A stretch of DNA of 64,000 bases, taken from assembly GCA_947467145.1 (NCBI GenBank), contig CANIGJ010000001.1, positions 333,083 through 397,082 on the forward strand. Reading direction: 5' to 3'. Below are positions 36,210 through 45,067 of the stretch, piece after piece. Within the stretch, counting starts at the first letter, position 1. Each line of letters begins with the position of its first letter. The DNA comes from Rhodospirillaceae bacterium. Its GTDB lineage: Bacteria > Pseudomonadota > Alphaproteobacteria > Rhodospirillales > UBA2165. Position numbers and translations under genes: made by a program. The notes under the pieces were generated by a model. It saw only the letters and a program-made list of their open reading frames with translations. It had not been told where the DNA came from and made no database searches.

Positions 36210-36248
36210 TTCGGCCGGCATCCCATGGGTGCCGGCCGAACTATTTTT
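36210..36248 (+). terminator. Intrinsic terminator after the thiolase-like gene
   Basis: Stem TTCGGCCGGCA/TGCCGGCCGAA (11 bp) with a 9-base loop (TCCCATGGG), followed by CTATTTTT. It lies about 27 bases after the stop codon. Confidence 0.85.
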
Positions 36249-36297
36249 AGGCATCCAAATCGGGCTATCCGCCCCGCGAATAAAAATTAAATATAGG

Positions 36298-36303
36298 TAT
36301 AAT
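36298..36303 (+). promoter_or_regulatory. Candidate -10 box for the carboxylase operon
   Basis: TATAAT within an AT-rich island (about 36280-36310), which is unusual in this GC-rich window. It is about 100 bases before the ATG of the carboxyltransferase gene. No good -35 element is visible. The preceding terminator and the 220-base gap support an independent promoter here. Confidence 0.35.
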
Positions 36304-36403
36304 TAATCGCGCACTATTTCATTGATTCATGTCGCAATTCCAGCGCATGCTTCGATTGTTGCTTCGGCCAACGAATTAATAAATCACATGGGAGGCGAGT
36401 AGC

Positions 36404-37915
36404 ATGGACGTCAAAATCCTCGATACGACGTTTCGCGACGGCGCGCAGAGCCTGTGGGCCATGGCAATCCGCCACGGCATGATGGAGCCGGTTGCCGAAG
36501 ACATGGACAACGCCGGGTTCCACGTCATCGAGGTGCCCTGCAATTCCATCCACTTCAAGAAATACATCCGCGATATGAAGGAGAACCCCTTCGACATCAT
36601 GCGGATGCTCGCCAAGAAAATGCCCAAGACGCCGAAAGCGGCGATGGGCGGCGGCTTGAACCTCAATTCCTTCGGCACGCCGACGCCGCCGGTGCTCGGC
36701 AAGTTGTTCATGAAGACGATGGCCGATATCGGCATCCTTCAGCGCAACCAGTTGACGTGCAACACGGCCGACCAGTTGAAGCGCGCCTTTCCGACCCTGG
36801 TGCCGATTCTCAAGGGGTACGGCATGCAGATCGCCATGGCGATCTCGTACTCGGTTTCGCCGCGCCATACCGACGAGTTCTATCTGGAGAAGACACGCGC
36901 CGCGCTCGCGATGAAGCCGGATTCGATCTACCTGAAAGACCAGGGCGGCCTACTCACCGTGGATCGCATCCGCACCCTGATCCCGATGATGATCAAGGAA
37001 GCGGGCGACACGCCGGTCGAACTGCATTCGCATTGCACGACGGGCCTGGCGCCGCTGGTCTATACCGAAGCGATGAAGCTCGGCGTGAAGATCCTGCATT
37101 GCGGCATCCCGCCGCTGGCCGATGGGTCGGCCCAGCCGTCCGTCATCGATATGGTCAAGAATGCGCGACTGATGGGCTATAACGTCGATCTCGACGACAA
37201 GCTGATCAAGTCGGTCTCCGACCGGCTCTACACCATCGCGCGCCAGGACAATATGCCGCTCGGCGAGCCGGTGCGTTACGACTATGCACAGTACATCCAC
37301 CAGATTCCGGGCGGCGTGATCTCCAACCTGAAGTTCCAGCTGTCGGAGATCAATCTCGACCACCGGCTGGAAGACGTGCTCAAGGAATGCATCCAGATCC
37401 GCGAGGATTTCGGCTACCCGATCATGATCACGCCGTTCTCGCAGTATGTCGGCACGCAGGCCGCGATCAATATCGCGACCGGCGAACGCTACAAGGTCGT
37501 CATCGACGAGTTTATCCGCTTCGCCCAAGGCGTTTACGGCGAAGATTCGGGTTACACCTGGATGAACCAGAACCTGAAGGACCGTCTGCTCAACCTGCCG
37601 CGCGCCAAGGAATTGGCCACACTCGGTAAGCGGCCGGTCGAGGATATCTCGCTCGAAGATTGCCGCCAGAAGTTTGGCTATCCCGGCATCGGCGACGAGG
37701 AGTTGATGATGCGCGCCATCATGGGTGGCACCAAGGAAATCGAGGCGATGGTCGCCGCCGGTCCGCCGCGCCGGTACCTCACCAGCGATATGCCGCTGGT
37801 CAGCCTGCTCAACGAGCTCAAGAAGCATTCGAGCGTGCGCTACATCCAGGTGCAGCGCGGCACCGATTCCATCGTCATCCAGAACCGGGGCGGCAACGCG
37901 GTCGCCGCCGAATAA
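36404..37915 (+). CDS. Carboxyltransferase of a biotin-dependent carboxylase (PycB/OadA-like, divergent)
   Basis: 503 residues: HMGL-like TIM barrel (about 1-280) plus the PYC/OADA conserved domain. DTTFRDGAQS (7-16), YLKDQGG with the catalytic-type Lys178, and LHSHCTTG with metal His208 and His210 are visible. The first 120 residues depart from normal pyruvate carboxylase or oxaloacetate decarboxylase, so the carbonyl acceptor may not be pyruvate. It has no attached biotin domain; separate carrier, biotin carboxylase and biotin synthase genes follow in one operon. GGGAGG precedes the ATG. Confidence 0.88.
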   Translation: MDVKILDTTFRDGAQSLWAMAIRHGMMEPVAEDMDNAGFHVIEVPCNSIHFKKYIRDMKENPFDIMRMLAKKMPKTPKAAMGGGLNLNSFGTPTPPVLGKLFMKTMADIGILQRNQLTCNTADQLKRAFPTLVPILKGYGMQIAMAISYSVSPRHTDEFYLEKTRAALAMKPDSIYLKDQGGLLTVDRIRTLIPMMIKEAGDTPVELHSHCTTGLAPLVYTEAMKLGVKILHCGIPPLADGSAQPSVIDMVKNARLMGYNVDLDDKLIKSVSDRLYTIARQDNMPLGEPVRYDYAQYIHQIPGGVISNLKFQLSEINLDHRLEDVLKECIQIREDFGYPIMITPFSQYVGTQAAINIATGERYKVVIDEFIRFAQGVYGEDSGYTWMNQNLKDRLLNLPRAKELATLGKRPVEDISLEDCRQKFGYPGIGDEELMMRAIMGGTKEIEAMVAAGPPRRYLTSDMPLVSLLNELKKHSSVRYIQVQRGTDSIVIQNRGGNAVAAE

Positions 37916-37963
37916 AATCATCCACACAATCGACAAAAATAAGCGTACAGGGAGACGTTCGTC

Positions 37964-38500
37964 GTGAGTGACTCATTGAGTTCTTTGAAAGAAGAAGACG
38001 TCCAGCAGCTGGCTCGCCTGATCGAGAGCCTCGAACAATCCACGTTCGACTATCTCGAACTGCAGGTCGGCGATATGAAAGTGACGATCGGCAAGGGCAA
38101 TGTGCCGACTGCTGCGCCGGCCCCGGCCTACGCGGCACCCACTGTCCCAGCTTATACCCCACCGCCGCCCGCCGCTCGACCCGCGCCAACCGCTGCTGCC
38201 ACACCGGCACCCGCCGCCGCCGCGCCAAGCCGCGCCGCCGTCGGGCCGACGCCCGCCGGCATGGTCGATATCAAATCCGAAATCATGGGCATGTATTACG
38301 CCCAGCCCGAACCGGGTGCGGCGCCGTTCGTCACCGTCGGCACCGAGATCAAGGAAGACACCACCATCTGCCTGATCGAGGTGATGAAGACTTCCAACGC
38401 CATTCCCGCCGGTGTGCGCGGCACAATCGCCGAGGTGTATGTGGAGAACGCGCAGCTCGTCGAATACGGCCAGGTCTTGTTCCGCGTTCGCACCGCCTAA
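37964..38500 (+). CDS. Biotin carboxyl carrier protein
   Basis: 178 residues: an N-terminal helical segment, a Pro/Ala-rich linker (about 48-98), and a C-terminal biotinyl domain with the attachment Lys142 in IEVMKTSN. The motif is EVMKT rather than the common EAMKM, a variant tolerated in AccB relatives. It starts at GTG with GGGAG upstream. Its neighbours supply the biotin carboxylase and carboxyltransferase, so it carries CO2 between them, perhaps also serving another acceptor. Confidence 0.9.
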   Translation: MSDSLSSLKEEDVQQLARLIESLEQSTFDYLELQVGDMKVTIGKGNVPTAAPAPAYAAPTVPAYTPPPPAARPAPTAAATPAPAAAAPSRAAVGPTPAGMVDIKSEIMGMYYAQPEPGAAPFVTVGTEIKEDTTICLIEVMKTSNAIPAGVRGTIAEVYVENAQLVEYGQVLFRVRTA

Positions 38501-38517
38501 AGCATCGGGGACCAATC

Positions 38518-39885
38518 ATGACGATCAAACGCGTCTTGATCGCCAACCGGGGTGAAATCGCCCTCCGCGTCATCCGCGCGTGCCAGCAGCTCGGCATCGA
38601 AACCGTGTTGGCCACGTCCGAGGCCGATCGCGATTCGCTCCCCGCACAACTCGCCGACCGTGCCGTCTGCATCGGACCGGCGCGCTCGGCCGACAGCTAT
38701 CTAAACGTGCGCGCCATCGTCACGGTTGCTCAGGCGACCGGGTGCGATGCCGTGCATCCGGGTTACGGCTTCCTGTCCGAGAATCCCAGTCTCGTCGATG
38801 CCTGCCAGAGCGAAGGGTTGATCTTCGTCGGCCCGTCGGGCGCTCACATGCGCAAGATGGGCAACAAGATCGCCGCGCGCACCCTGGCCCGCGAAGCGGG
38901 CGTGCCGACCCTGCCCGGATCGGAAAAGATCGCCTCGGCCGACGATGCGGTGAAGGTCGCCGAACGCGTCGGCTATCCCGTCATGATGAAGGCGGCCGCC
39001 GGCGGCGGCGGGCGCGGCATGAAGATCGTCCACGATCCATCGACCCTGCCGCAGACCTTCACCTCGGCGTCGGCCGAAGCAGGCTCGGCCTTTGGCGATC
39101 CCACCCTGTATCTCGAACGCTACATCGCCAATGCCCGCCATATCGAGGTCCAGGTGTTGGGCGACAAGTTCGGCAACGTCATCCATGTCGGCGAGCGCGA
39201 TTGTTCGCTGCAACGCCGCCATCAGAAGGTCGTGGAAGAAGCGCCCGCTCCCGGTGTGACCGAAGAGTTGCGCGAGGACATCCGCAGCGCCGCCGTCAAG
39301 CTTGCCAAGAATATCGGTTACGAGAATGCCGGCACGTGCGAATTCATCTACGACGAGGACGCCAAGACGTTCTACTTCCTGGAAATGAATACGCGCATCC
39401 AGGTCGAACATCCGGTCAGCGAGACCATCTCGGGCATCGATCTGGTGCAGGAACAGTTCCGCATCGCCGCCGGCGAGCCGTTGCGCTTCAAACAATCCGA
39501 CATCACGTTCCGCGGCCATGCGCTGGAATGCCGCATCAATGCGGAAATCGCCGAACAGGGGTTCCGGCCCAATGCCGGTGTGATCACGACCTGGGCGCCG
39601 CCGGTCGGGCCCAACATCCGGCTCGATACCCATTGCTACACGGGCTATCAGGTGCCGATGTATTACGATTCCATGCTGGCCAAGCTGATCGTCTACGGCA
39701 CCAACCGCGACGAGGCGATCGCCCGCATGCGCCGCGCCCTTGAGCTGTTCGAGATCGAGGGCATCGGCACCACCGTGCCGTTTCTGCACTTCATGATGGG
39801 GCGGCCCGAATTTGCCGAGGGCAAGGTCAGCACCCATTTGATCGATACCGTGATGCCTGAATTCCTGGCCGGGAGAAAAGCATGA
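38518..39885 (+). CDS. Biotin carboxylase subunit (AccC-like)
   Basis: 455 residues, the normal AccC length. ATP-grasp glycine loop GGGGRGM (162-168), bicarbonate/biotin motif [14 protein letters not shown] and a complete C-terminal domain are present. It carboxylates the biotin of the carrier with ATP and bicarbonate. Whether this is the housekeeping acetyl-CoA carboxylase AccC or a dedicated subunit cannot be settled; its operon with a carboxyltransferase of the pyruvate type favours a dedicated role. Confidence 0.92.
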   Translation: MTIKRVLIANRGEIALRVIRACQQLGIETVLATSEADRDSLPAQLADRAVCIGPARSADSYLNVRAIVTVAQATGCDAVHPGYGFLSENPSLVDACQSEGLIFVGPSGAHMRKMGNKIAARTLAREAGVPTLPGSEKIASADDAVKVAERVGYPVMMKAAAGGGGRGMKIVHDPSTLPQTFTSASAEAGSAFGDPTLYLERYIANARHIEVQVLGDKFGNVIHVGERDCSLQRRHQKVVEEAPAPGVTEELREDIRSAAVKLAKNIGYENAGTCEFIYDEDAKTFYFLEMNTRIQVEHPVSETISGIDLVQEQFRIAAGEPLRFKQSDITFRGHALECRINAEIAEQGFRPNAGVITTWAPPVGPNIRLDTHCYTGYQVPMYYDSMLAKLIVYGTNRDEAIARMRRALELFEIEGIGTTVPFLHFMMGRPEFAEGKVSTHLIDTVMPEFLAGRKA

Positions 39886-40835
39886 ACAACATCGCGCCGC
39901 GCGCCGCGTGGACCATCGCCGAGATCGAGGCGCTGTTCGCGCTACCCTTTAACGACCTGGTGATGCGCGCCCATGAAGTCCATCGCGCTCATTTCGATCC
40001 CAACGAGGTCGAATTGGCCACATTGCTATCGGTGAAGACCGGCGGCTGCCCGGAAGATTGCGGCTATTGCCCACAGGCGGCGCGTTACCATACCGGCGTC
40101 GAATCCGAGCCGACCCTGGCGCTCGACGTTGTGCTGGAACATGCCCGCGCGGCCAAGGCCAATGGGGCCACGCGCTTCTGCATGGGGGCCGCCTGGCGCC
40201 AGCCCAAGCAGAAGGACATCGAACGCGTCAGCGCCATGGTCAGTGCGGTGAAGGCGATGGGCCTGGAAACCTGCGCCACCTTGGGCATGCTGAACGACGA
40301 TCAGGCGCGCCAGCTCAAAGGCGCCGGGCTCGACTACTACAACCACAATATCGATACCGCGCCGGACTATTATGCCGAGATCATCTCGACGCGCGACCAG
40401 CAGGAGCGCCTGGATACGATCCAGAACGTGCGCGATGCGGGTATCAATGTCTGCTGCGGCGGCATCGTCGGCATGGGTGAGACGCGCGCCCAGCGCGCCG
40501 GGCTGATCGCCGAGATCGCCAATCTCGACCCCTATCCGGAATCGGTGCCGATCAACAATCTGGTGCAAGTGCCGGGGACGCCGCTGCACGGCGTCGACGC
40601 GATCGATCCGTTGGAATTCGTGCGCACCATCGCGGTGGCGCGCATCACCATGCCGAAGGCGCGCGTGCGCCTATCGGCCGGGCGGCGCGAACTGGGCGAC
40701 GGCATCCAGGCGCTGTGTTTCCTGGCCGGCGCCAATTCGATCTTCTACGGCGACAAGCTGCTGACCACCGGCAATCCGGACGTCGAAGCGGACCGCGACC
40801 TGTTCGCCCGCCTCGGCCTGCACGGCCGCAATTAG
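39882..40835 (+). CDS. bioB: Biotin synthase
   Basis: 317-residue radical SAM enzyme. The 4Fe-4S motif CxxxCxxC is Cys56, Cys60, Cys63 (CPEDCGYC), followed by [10 protein letters not shown]; the [12 protein letters not shown] and [14 protein letters not shown] segments are BioB-typical. It inserts sulfur into dethiobiotin. Its ATG overlaps the biotin carboxylase stop. Placing the last step of biotin synthesis inside the carboxylase operon links cofactor supply to enzyme demand; no other bio genes are present. Confidence 0.95.
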   Translation: MNNIAPRAAWTIAEIEALFALPFNDLVMRAHEVHRAHFDPNEVELATLLSVKTGGCPEDCGYCPQAARYHTGVESEPTLALDVVLEHARAAKANGATRFCMGAAWRQPKQKDIERVSAMVSAVKAMGLETCATLGMLNDDQARQLKGAGLDYYNHNIDTAPDYYAEIISTRDQQERLDTIQNVRDAGINVCCGGIVGMGETRAQRAGLIAEIANLDPYPESVPINNLVQVPGTPLHGVDAIDPLEFVRTIAVARITMPKARVRLSAGRRELGDGIQALCFLAGANSIFYGDKLLTTGNPDVEADRDLFARLGLHGRN

Positions 40836-40910
40836 ACCAAGCGTAATTTCAAAACATGGGAAGCGTATCTGCCATGCAATGATCGATTTGAGATAACAGG
40901 GAGAATAACA

Positions 40911-42443
40911 ATGCGTGGACTCAGTCTCTTCGCGCTCGGCGCCATCGTGGCGGCGGCCTCACCGGCAGCGGCACAAAAATCCAAGGACACGCTGCGCCTG
41001 GCGATCAACGATCCGTTCACGATCGTGTCATCCTATTGTGTCCCGGTCGATGAAGTCGGCTATTTCACCCGCGGCATCTACGACACCCTGATTGCCTTCG
41101 ACGAACACAATCAGAAGTTCGTCCCCCAGTTGGCCAAATCCTGGACGCGCATCAACCCCACGACTGTCGAATACGAGCTGCGCGATGACATTACCTTCCA
41201 CAACGGCAACAAGTTCGACGCCGACGACGTGATCACGACGGACCAGTTTCTCCAAGATCCCGCGATCAAGATCCAATACAAGAATCGCTATTCGTGGGTC
41301 AAAAAGATCGAGAAGCTGAGCCCGTACAAGATCCGCATCGAATCGCACCAGGTGATGGCCGTCGACATGCAGGCGATCGCCTATCGCTTCCGCATCCAGG
41401 ATGCCGAATCCTACAACACCTTGGCCGATAAATGCGATTACGGCCGGCTCACGCCCTACGGCACCGGACCCTACAAAGTCGTGTCGGCGGACCGTAACCA
41501 AGGCGTCCTCGTCGAGCGCTTCGAGGGATCGAAGCTCGATCCCAAATATTCCCCGGCGCCGATCAAGCGCATCCACGGCATACCCCTGCCCGACCGCCAG
41601 ACCCAAATCGCCCAGCTGCTGACCGGCGGCGTCGATATCGTGCGCAACGTATCGCCCGACAATGCGGTCGAACTCGCAAAAAACCCCAACCTTGAGATCA
41701 GCACCCTGCCGACAGCATCGTTCTTTTACATCGTGCTCGACGCGGCCGGGCGGTCCGGCCAAAAGGCCGTGCAGGATCCACGCGTGCGCAAGGCGATCCT
41801 GTTGGCGCTCGACCGCAACGCGATCATCAAGAATATCGTGCCGGGCGGCCAAACCGGCGTGGCCGAAAAGATGATGGGCTACTGCTTCGCCACGAATACG
41901 GGGTGCAAATATTCGGTCAAATACGACGAATACAATCCGGCCGAGGCCAAACGCCTGCTCGCGGAAGCCGGCTATGCCGACGGCTTCGATATCGTCTATG
42001 ACGTCTTCGCGCCGAATAAGCCGATCGGCGAGGCGATCGCGGGTGAATTGCTCAAGGTCGGGATCCGCGCGACGATCAATTCCGTGCCGATCAACGTCTT
42101 CTACAAGAAATGGACCGGCGGCGAGACCAACATGGTCAGCGTCGCCTATCCGACCTCGTCGTTCCCCGATGTCGGCAATATCCTGGATACCTTCTTTGGC
42201 GGCGATCGCGATTATGCGCGCGATCCCATCATCCAGAAGGCGATGGAAGACGGCGAACGCGAGCTCGACCCGGCCAAGCGCGCCGATATTTTCGAGAAGG
42301 CGCTGAACCGGATGACCGAACAGAGCTACGTGATGGCCTTCTCATCCGTGGCGACGGTCTTCGCTCATTCCAAGGACACCGCAGTCCGGAAAAGTGCTTT
42401 GCGGGCGGGCGATTACACGATCAACGACCACTACTGGAAATAA
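40911..42443 (+). CDS. ABC transporter substrate-binding protein, family 5, orphan
   Basis: 510 residues. A Sec signal peptide with hydrophobic core LFALGAIVAAASPAAA is probably cleaved near residue 23, followed by a SBP_bac_5 (peptide/nickel/opine) fold. AGGGAG lies upstream of the ATG. No permease or ATPase gene follows: a terminator comes 5 bases after the stop, so partners must be encoded elsewhere. It may collect a peptide, opine or another organic solute relevant to the catabolic island. Confidence 0.9.
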   Translation: MRGLSLFALGAIVAAASPAAAQKSKDTLRLAINDPFTIVSSYCVPVDEVGYFTRGIYDTLIAFDEHNQKFVPQLAKSWTRINPTTVEYELRDDITFHNGNKFDADDVITTDQFLQDPAIKIQYKNRYSWVKKIEKLSPYKIRIESHQVMAVDMQAIAYRFRIQDAESYNTLADKCDYGRLTPYGTGPYKVVSADRNQGVLVERFEGSKLDPKYSPAPIKRIHGIPLPDRQTQIAQLLTGGVDIVRNVSPDNAVELAKNPNLEISTLPTASFFYIVLDAAGRSGQKAVQDPRVRKAILLALDRNAIIKNIVPGGQTGVAEKMMGYCFATNTGCKYSVKYDEYNPAEAKRLLAEAGYADGFDIVYDVFAPNKPIGEAIAGELLKVGIRATINSVPINVFYKKWTGGETNMVSVAYPTSSFPDVGNILDTFFGGDRDYARDPIIQKAMEDGERELDPAKRADIFEKALNRMTEQSYVMAFSSVATVFAHSKDTAVRKSALRAGDYTINDHYWK

Positions 42444-42448
42444 TGATG

Positions 42449-42483
42449 ACGGCGGCTCCGACCGGTTCGGGGCCGCCGTTTTC
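42449..42483 (+). terminator. Intrinsic terminator after the binding-protein gene
   Basis: ACGGCGGC pairs with GCCGCCGT, extended by CCGA/TCGG inside, and is followed by TTTTC. It starts 5 bases after the stop codon. Confidence 0.75.
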
Positions 42484-42490
42484 ACGCCCC

Positions 42491-42563
42491 TGTGAGGATT
42501 GTGATCGCGTCACACCTAGTGTGATTCACAAAATACGTATGCCGTCCTGTGAGATTGATCACA
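42491..42563. promoter_or_regulatory. Array of TGTGA/TCACA elements (CRP/FNR-like)
   Basis: Four TGTGA sites start at 42491, 42510, 42530 and 42548, i.e. spaced 19, 20 and 18 bases. Three are paired with TCACA: 42510-42524 (5-base spacer), 42530-42540 (1-base spacer) and 42548-42563 (TGTGA-N6-TCACA, a perfect CRP-type half-site arrangement). The array lies in a 387-base stretch between a terminator and a convergent gene, just before a 46-codon ORF. The bound protein is not known. Confidence 0.6.
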
Positions 42564-42615
42564 GGAAAAGTCGCTGCTGAGGCGTTATTAAAACGCCAAC
42601 ACCAGCGAGGGTCCC

Positions 42616-42756
42616 ATGGACGTGATTGCATTCCTGACGAAGATCGCGAATTTCCTGTTCGAGGCGCGCTATCATCCGGAACGCCATTATATGCGCGGTC
42701 CCGGCCCGGCCTGCCAGCGCGTCTTAGCGCGAGTGCCGGCCCGCCGCTATCGCTGA
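42616..42756 (+). CDS. Micro-ORF of 46 codons, hypothetical
   Basis: ATG to TGA, 46 residues, beginning MDVIAFLTKIANFLFEARYH. A weakly amphipathic N-terminal helix is followed by an Arg/Pro-rich basic C-terminus. GCGAGGG lies 5-11 bases before the ATG. Just upstream are a GGCGTT/AACGCC hairpin (42581-42597) and the TGTGA array; a terminator for the convergent gene follows at 42781. I do not recognise the product. It could be a small membrane-associated peptide, or the transcript itself may be an RNA regulator. Confidence 0.45.
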   Translation: MDVIAFLTKIANFLFEARYHPERHYMRGPGPACQRVLARVPARRYR

Positions 42757-42774
42757 AAGCCTACCCTCCCTCGT

Positions 42775-42804
42775 AACAAAAAAGGGCGCCCGAAGGCGCC
42801 CTTT
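42775..42804 (-). terminator. Intrinsic terminator for the DUF1993 gene
   Basis: 10-bp stem AAAGGGCGCC/GGCGCCCTTT with tetraloop CGAA (42781-42804). Read on the minus strand it is followed by a T-tract (TTTTTTGTT overlapping the stem end). It lies 26 bases beyond the DUF1993 stop and would also slow plus-strand transcription. Confidence 0.8.
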
Positions 42805-42830
42805 CTGCTGTCCGGCCTGAACAGAGCTTT

Positions 42831-43340
42831 TTAACGCGGCCCCATGAAGTCGCGCTTGCCGATCTCCACGCCGTATTGGCGCAGGATCGCGTAGGCGGTC
42901 GTCGAGTGGAAAAAGAAGTTCGGCAGCGCGAAGCCCAGCAGGAACGCCTGCCCCTTGAATTCGCGTGACGCGGTCGGGCTGAATTGCATGATCACGGTTT
43001 TGTCTTCGGTGCCGTCGATCTGTTCGGCCTTCAAGCTTTTCAGATAGACCAGCGCCGCCGAGATGCGGGTCTGCAGCTCGTCGAAGCTCGCTTCGCCGTC
43101 CGGCAGCTTCGGCAAATCGCCGCCGATGATGCGGGCACAGGCATTGGCCGAATGATTGATCGCTTCACGCACCTGACGCGACAGCGGGAACATATCGGGA
43201 TAAAGCCGCGAGCCGAGCAAGACGGCCGGTTCGATCTTCTTGGCGGCGGCGAAATCGGCCGCCTTCTGCAACACGCCGGAGAGACCGGTCAGATGTTGCA
43301 CATACACAGGCACCGAGGCCTGAAACATGGAGAGAGACAT
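42831..43340 (-). CDS. DUF1993-family protein
   Basis: 169 residues; helical-bundle pattern typical of DUF1993, a DinB-like family of unknown function. MSLSMFQASVPVYVQHL is the characteristic N-terminus. The start at 43340 is preceded by AAGGAA. The His in FFFHSTTAYAILR near the C-terminus, and the RLYPDMFPLSRQV segment, are family hallmarks. It is a monocistronic or two-gene minus unit with the following hypothetical protein and has a strong terminator. Confidence 0.85.
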   Translation of the reverse strand: MSLSMFQASVPVYVQHLTGLSGVLQKAADFAAAKKIEPAVLLGSRLYPDMFPLSRQVREAINHSANACARIIGGDLPKLPDGEASFDELQTRISAALVYLKSLKAEQIDGTEDKTVIMQFSPTASREFKGQAFLLGFALPNFFFHSTTAYAILRQYGVEIGKRDFMGPR

Positions 43341-43406
43341 CAGGTATTCCTTCTGTTGATGGCGGGGTCTTGGCAACCGGCCTTATTGAACTTTTAGGGG
43401 CGCAGC

Positions 43407-43796
43407 TTACTGCGCGGGCTTGCGACGTGCATGCGCCGCCTGCTGTTTACGCAACAGGTGGTAGCGGGCCTGGGCATCGCGCGCAATCTCCCATTGGCCT
43501 TTGTCGCGCAGGATCTTCCATTCGGCGTCGATGACTTCGAGTTCGCGCGCCATCCGCTCGGTCTCAGCCTGCCATTCGGCCAGGGTCAGATCACGGCCAT
43601 CCTGCTCGTTCGTCACCTTCTCGGGGTCGCGCCGCTCATGCGCCGCCAAGGCCTCGCGCAGGCCATAGAACTTGGTTTGTGCCGCCCGCGCGCCATCCCA
43701 GTCGCCGCGGGCCCGCAAACCGGCCCAATCCACATCGGCCTGTTCCAATTCGGCCGTCAGACGCGCGCGTTCAGCCTGCCATTCGCTCTGTGTCAT
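43407..43796 (-). CDS. Two-repeat Trp/Arg-rich small protein, unrecognised
   Basis: 129 residues composed of two ungapped 55-residue repeats (residues 2-56 and 71-125) joined by a 14-residue linker; I count 27 of 55 identities. Each repeat follows EWQAE, a charged helix, W-x2-LR, GxW-x2-AR-x-AQ, LR and AAHxRR, so a helical hairpin is likely. No signal peptide or membrane segment. GGAGG precedes the ATG at 43796. I know no named family for it, though similar two-repeat proteins may occur in related bacteria. Confidence 0.75.
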   Translation of the reverse strand: MTQSEWQAERARLTAELEQADVDWAGLRARGDWDGARAAQTKFYGLREALAAHERRDPEKVTNEQDGRDLTLAEWQAETERMARELEVIDAEWKILRDKGQWEIARDAQARYHLLRKQQAAHARRKPAQ

Positions 43797-43900
43797 ATAT
43801 CCCGCCTCCGCCGGCACACTATCACGGCCCGCGCCATCGACCCGTTAGGGCCAATACCTAGACGATTTACGTCAAATCAGGACCACATTCATCCCCGCAC

Positions 43901-45067
43901 TCATGCCCAAAGGCGCTTCGAGGCAATCGCCGCCCCTTCCGCCATCGATCTGAATTTGGCCCACACCACACTGGGCGCCACGGTGGCGGGTCGCGCCGCA
44001 AAGGTGGCAAAGCCGCAATCGGCGCCGGCGATGACGCGGTCGCGCCCGACCACATTGGCCCAATTGAGGATGCGCTGCGCGACGAGCTTCGGGTGCTCGA
44101 CGAAGTTCGTCGTCGAATCCAAAACGCCCGGGATCATGATCCGATCGTCCGGGATCTTCATATCCAGGAAATCTTCCCATTCATGTTCATGGCGCGGATT
44201 GGCCCCTTCGAACGAGATCGCCTGGGCGCGCGACGCAAAGGCGACCGGTGCGATTTTGGCCAGTTCGATATCGTGGGTATGTGGGCCCTCGTAATTGCCC
44301 CAGCACAGATGCAAGCGCATGGCATCGCCCGGGATATTGCGCGTCGCATGGTTCAACACTTCGACATGGCGATGCGCGATCTTGAGGAATTCGGCCTCGG
44401 TCAGGTCCTTGTAGATGTTGTTGCGCGACGAGCCGAGATCGGGGCAATCGAGCTGCAACACAAAGCCTGCCTTGTGGATCGCTTCGTATTCCACCTGCAT
44501 CGCATTGCCGAGCGCTTCGAGATAGTCGTCCTCGGTTTTGTAATAGGCATTGCGCACGAAGCGCACGAGCACGCCGGGCGAGGCCGTCGGCACGAACACA
44601 TCCATCGCGCCCGCCGCCGTTGCCGCCGCCTTGAGGCGCGCCAGATCTTCCTGCAACGGTTTGAGGTTTTGGTAGCTGACCGGCCCCGTGCAGGTGGGGA
44701 AATCGAGCACCTGGCCAAGACCGCGCCCGCCGCGCGCCTGCATCTCCGCGTAATCAGGAAACAGCTTGTTGTCGATGCTTTCCGCACCCGCACCGGCACC
44801 CGATTTAGCCAGTTCCAGCCCGCCCAGCGCACGCAGTACATAGAAAGTATAGGCGGTCTTGCTCATCTCGCCGTCATTGACGATATCGACGCCGCACTCG
44901 ACCTGCATCTTTACGGTATCGTTCACCGCCGTTTCGATCTCCTGCGTGAGCAGCGTCTGATCCACGGCTTCGCCACGCGATCCGGCGAGCAGCAGGTCGC
45001 GCAGTTTTGCGGGGCGCGCCAGGCTGCCCACATGGGTCGTGAGAATTCGATCCTTGCTAAATTTCAT
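43901..45067 (-). CDS. MetE-like (cobalamin-independent methionine synthase C-terminal) methyltransferase
   Basis: 388 residues, single MetE catalytic barrel. The zinc ligands appear as LHLCWGN (His and Cys near 251-254) and a later Cys in GADCGFATF (about 348). The N-terminal MetE half is absent, so it is not the full housekeeping synthase; such proteins can move methyl or alkyl groups from other donors. I chose the ATG at 45067, which overlaps the stop of the DJ-1 gene; the longer frame to 45388 lies inside that gene. It is last in the operon cupin, MFS, DJ-1, MetE-like. Confidence 0.88.
   Translation of the reverse strand: MKFSKDRILTTHVGSLARPAKLRDLLLAGSRGEAVDQTLLTQEIETAVNDTVKMQVECGVDIVNDGEMSKTAYTFYVLRALGGLELAKSGAGAGAESIDNKLFPDYAEMQARGGRGLGQVLDFPTCTGPVSYQNLKPLQEDLARLKAAATAAGAMDVFVPTASPGVLVRFVRNAYYKTEDDYLEALGNAMQVEYEAIHKAGFVLQLDCPDLGSSRNNIYKDLTEAEFLKIAHRHVEVLNHATRNIPGDAMRLHLCWGNYEGPHTHDIELAKIAPVAFASRAQAISFEGANPRHEHEWEDFLDMKIPDDRIMIPGVLDSTTNFVEHPKLVAQRILNWANVVGRDRVIAGADCGFATFAARPATVAPSVVWAKFRSMAEGAAIASKRLWA

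Noticed and set aside
36404..37915. Calling the carboxyltransferase a pyruvate carboxylase or oxaloacetate decarboxylase
   Set aside because: The N-terminal barrel region departs from both families and no biotin domain is attached; the acceptor stays open.
42549..42776. 75-codon plus open frame in the regulatory array
   Set aside because: It starts within the TGTGA sites and has no ribosome-binding site; the overlapping 46-codon frame has better signals.
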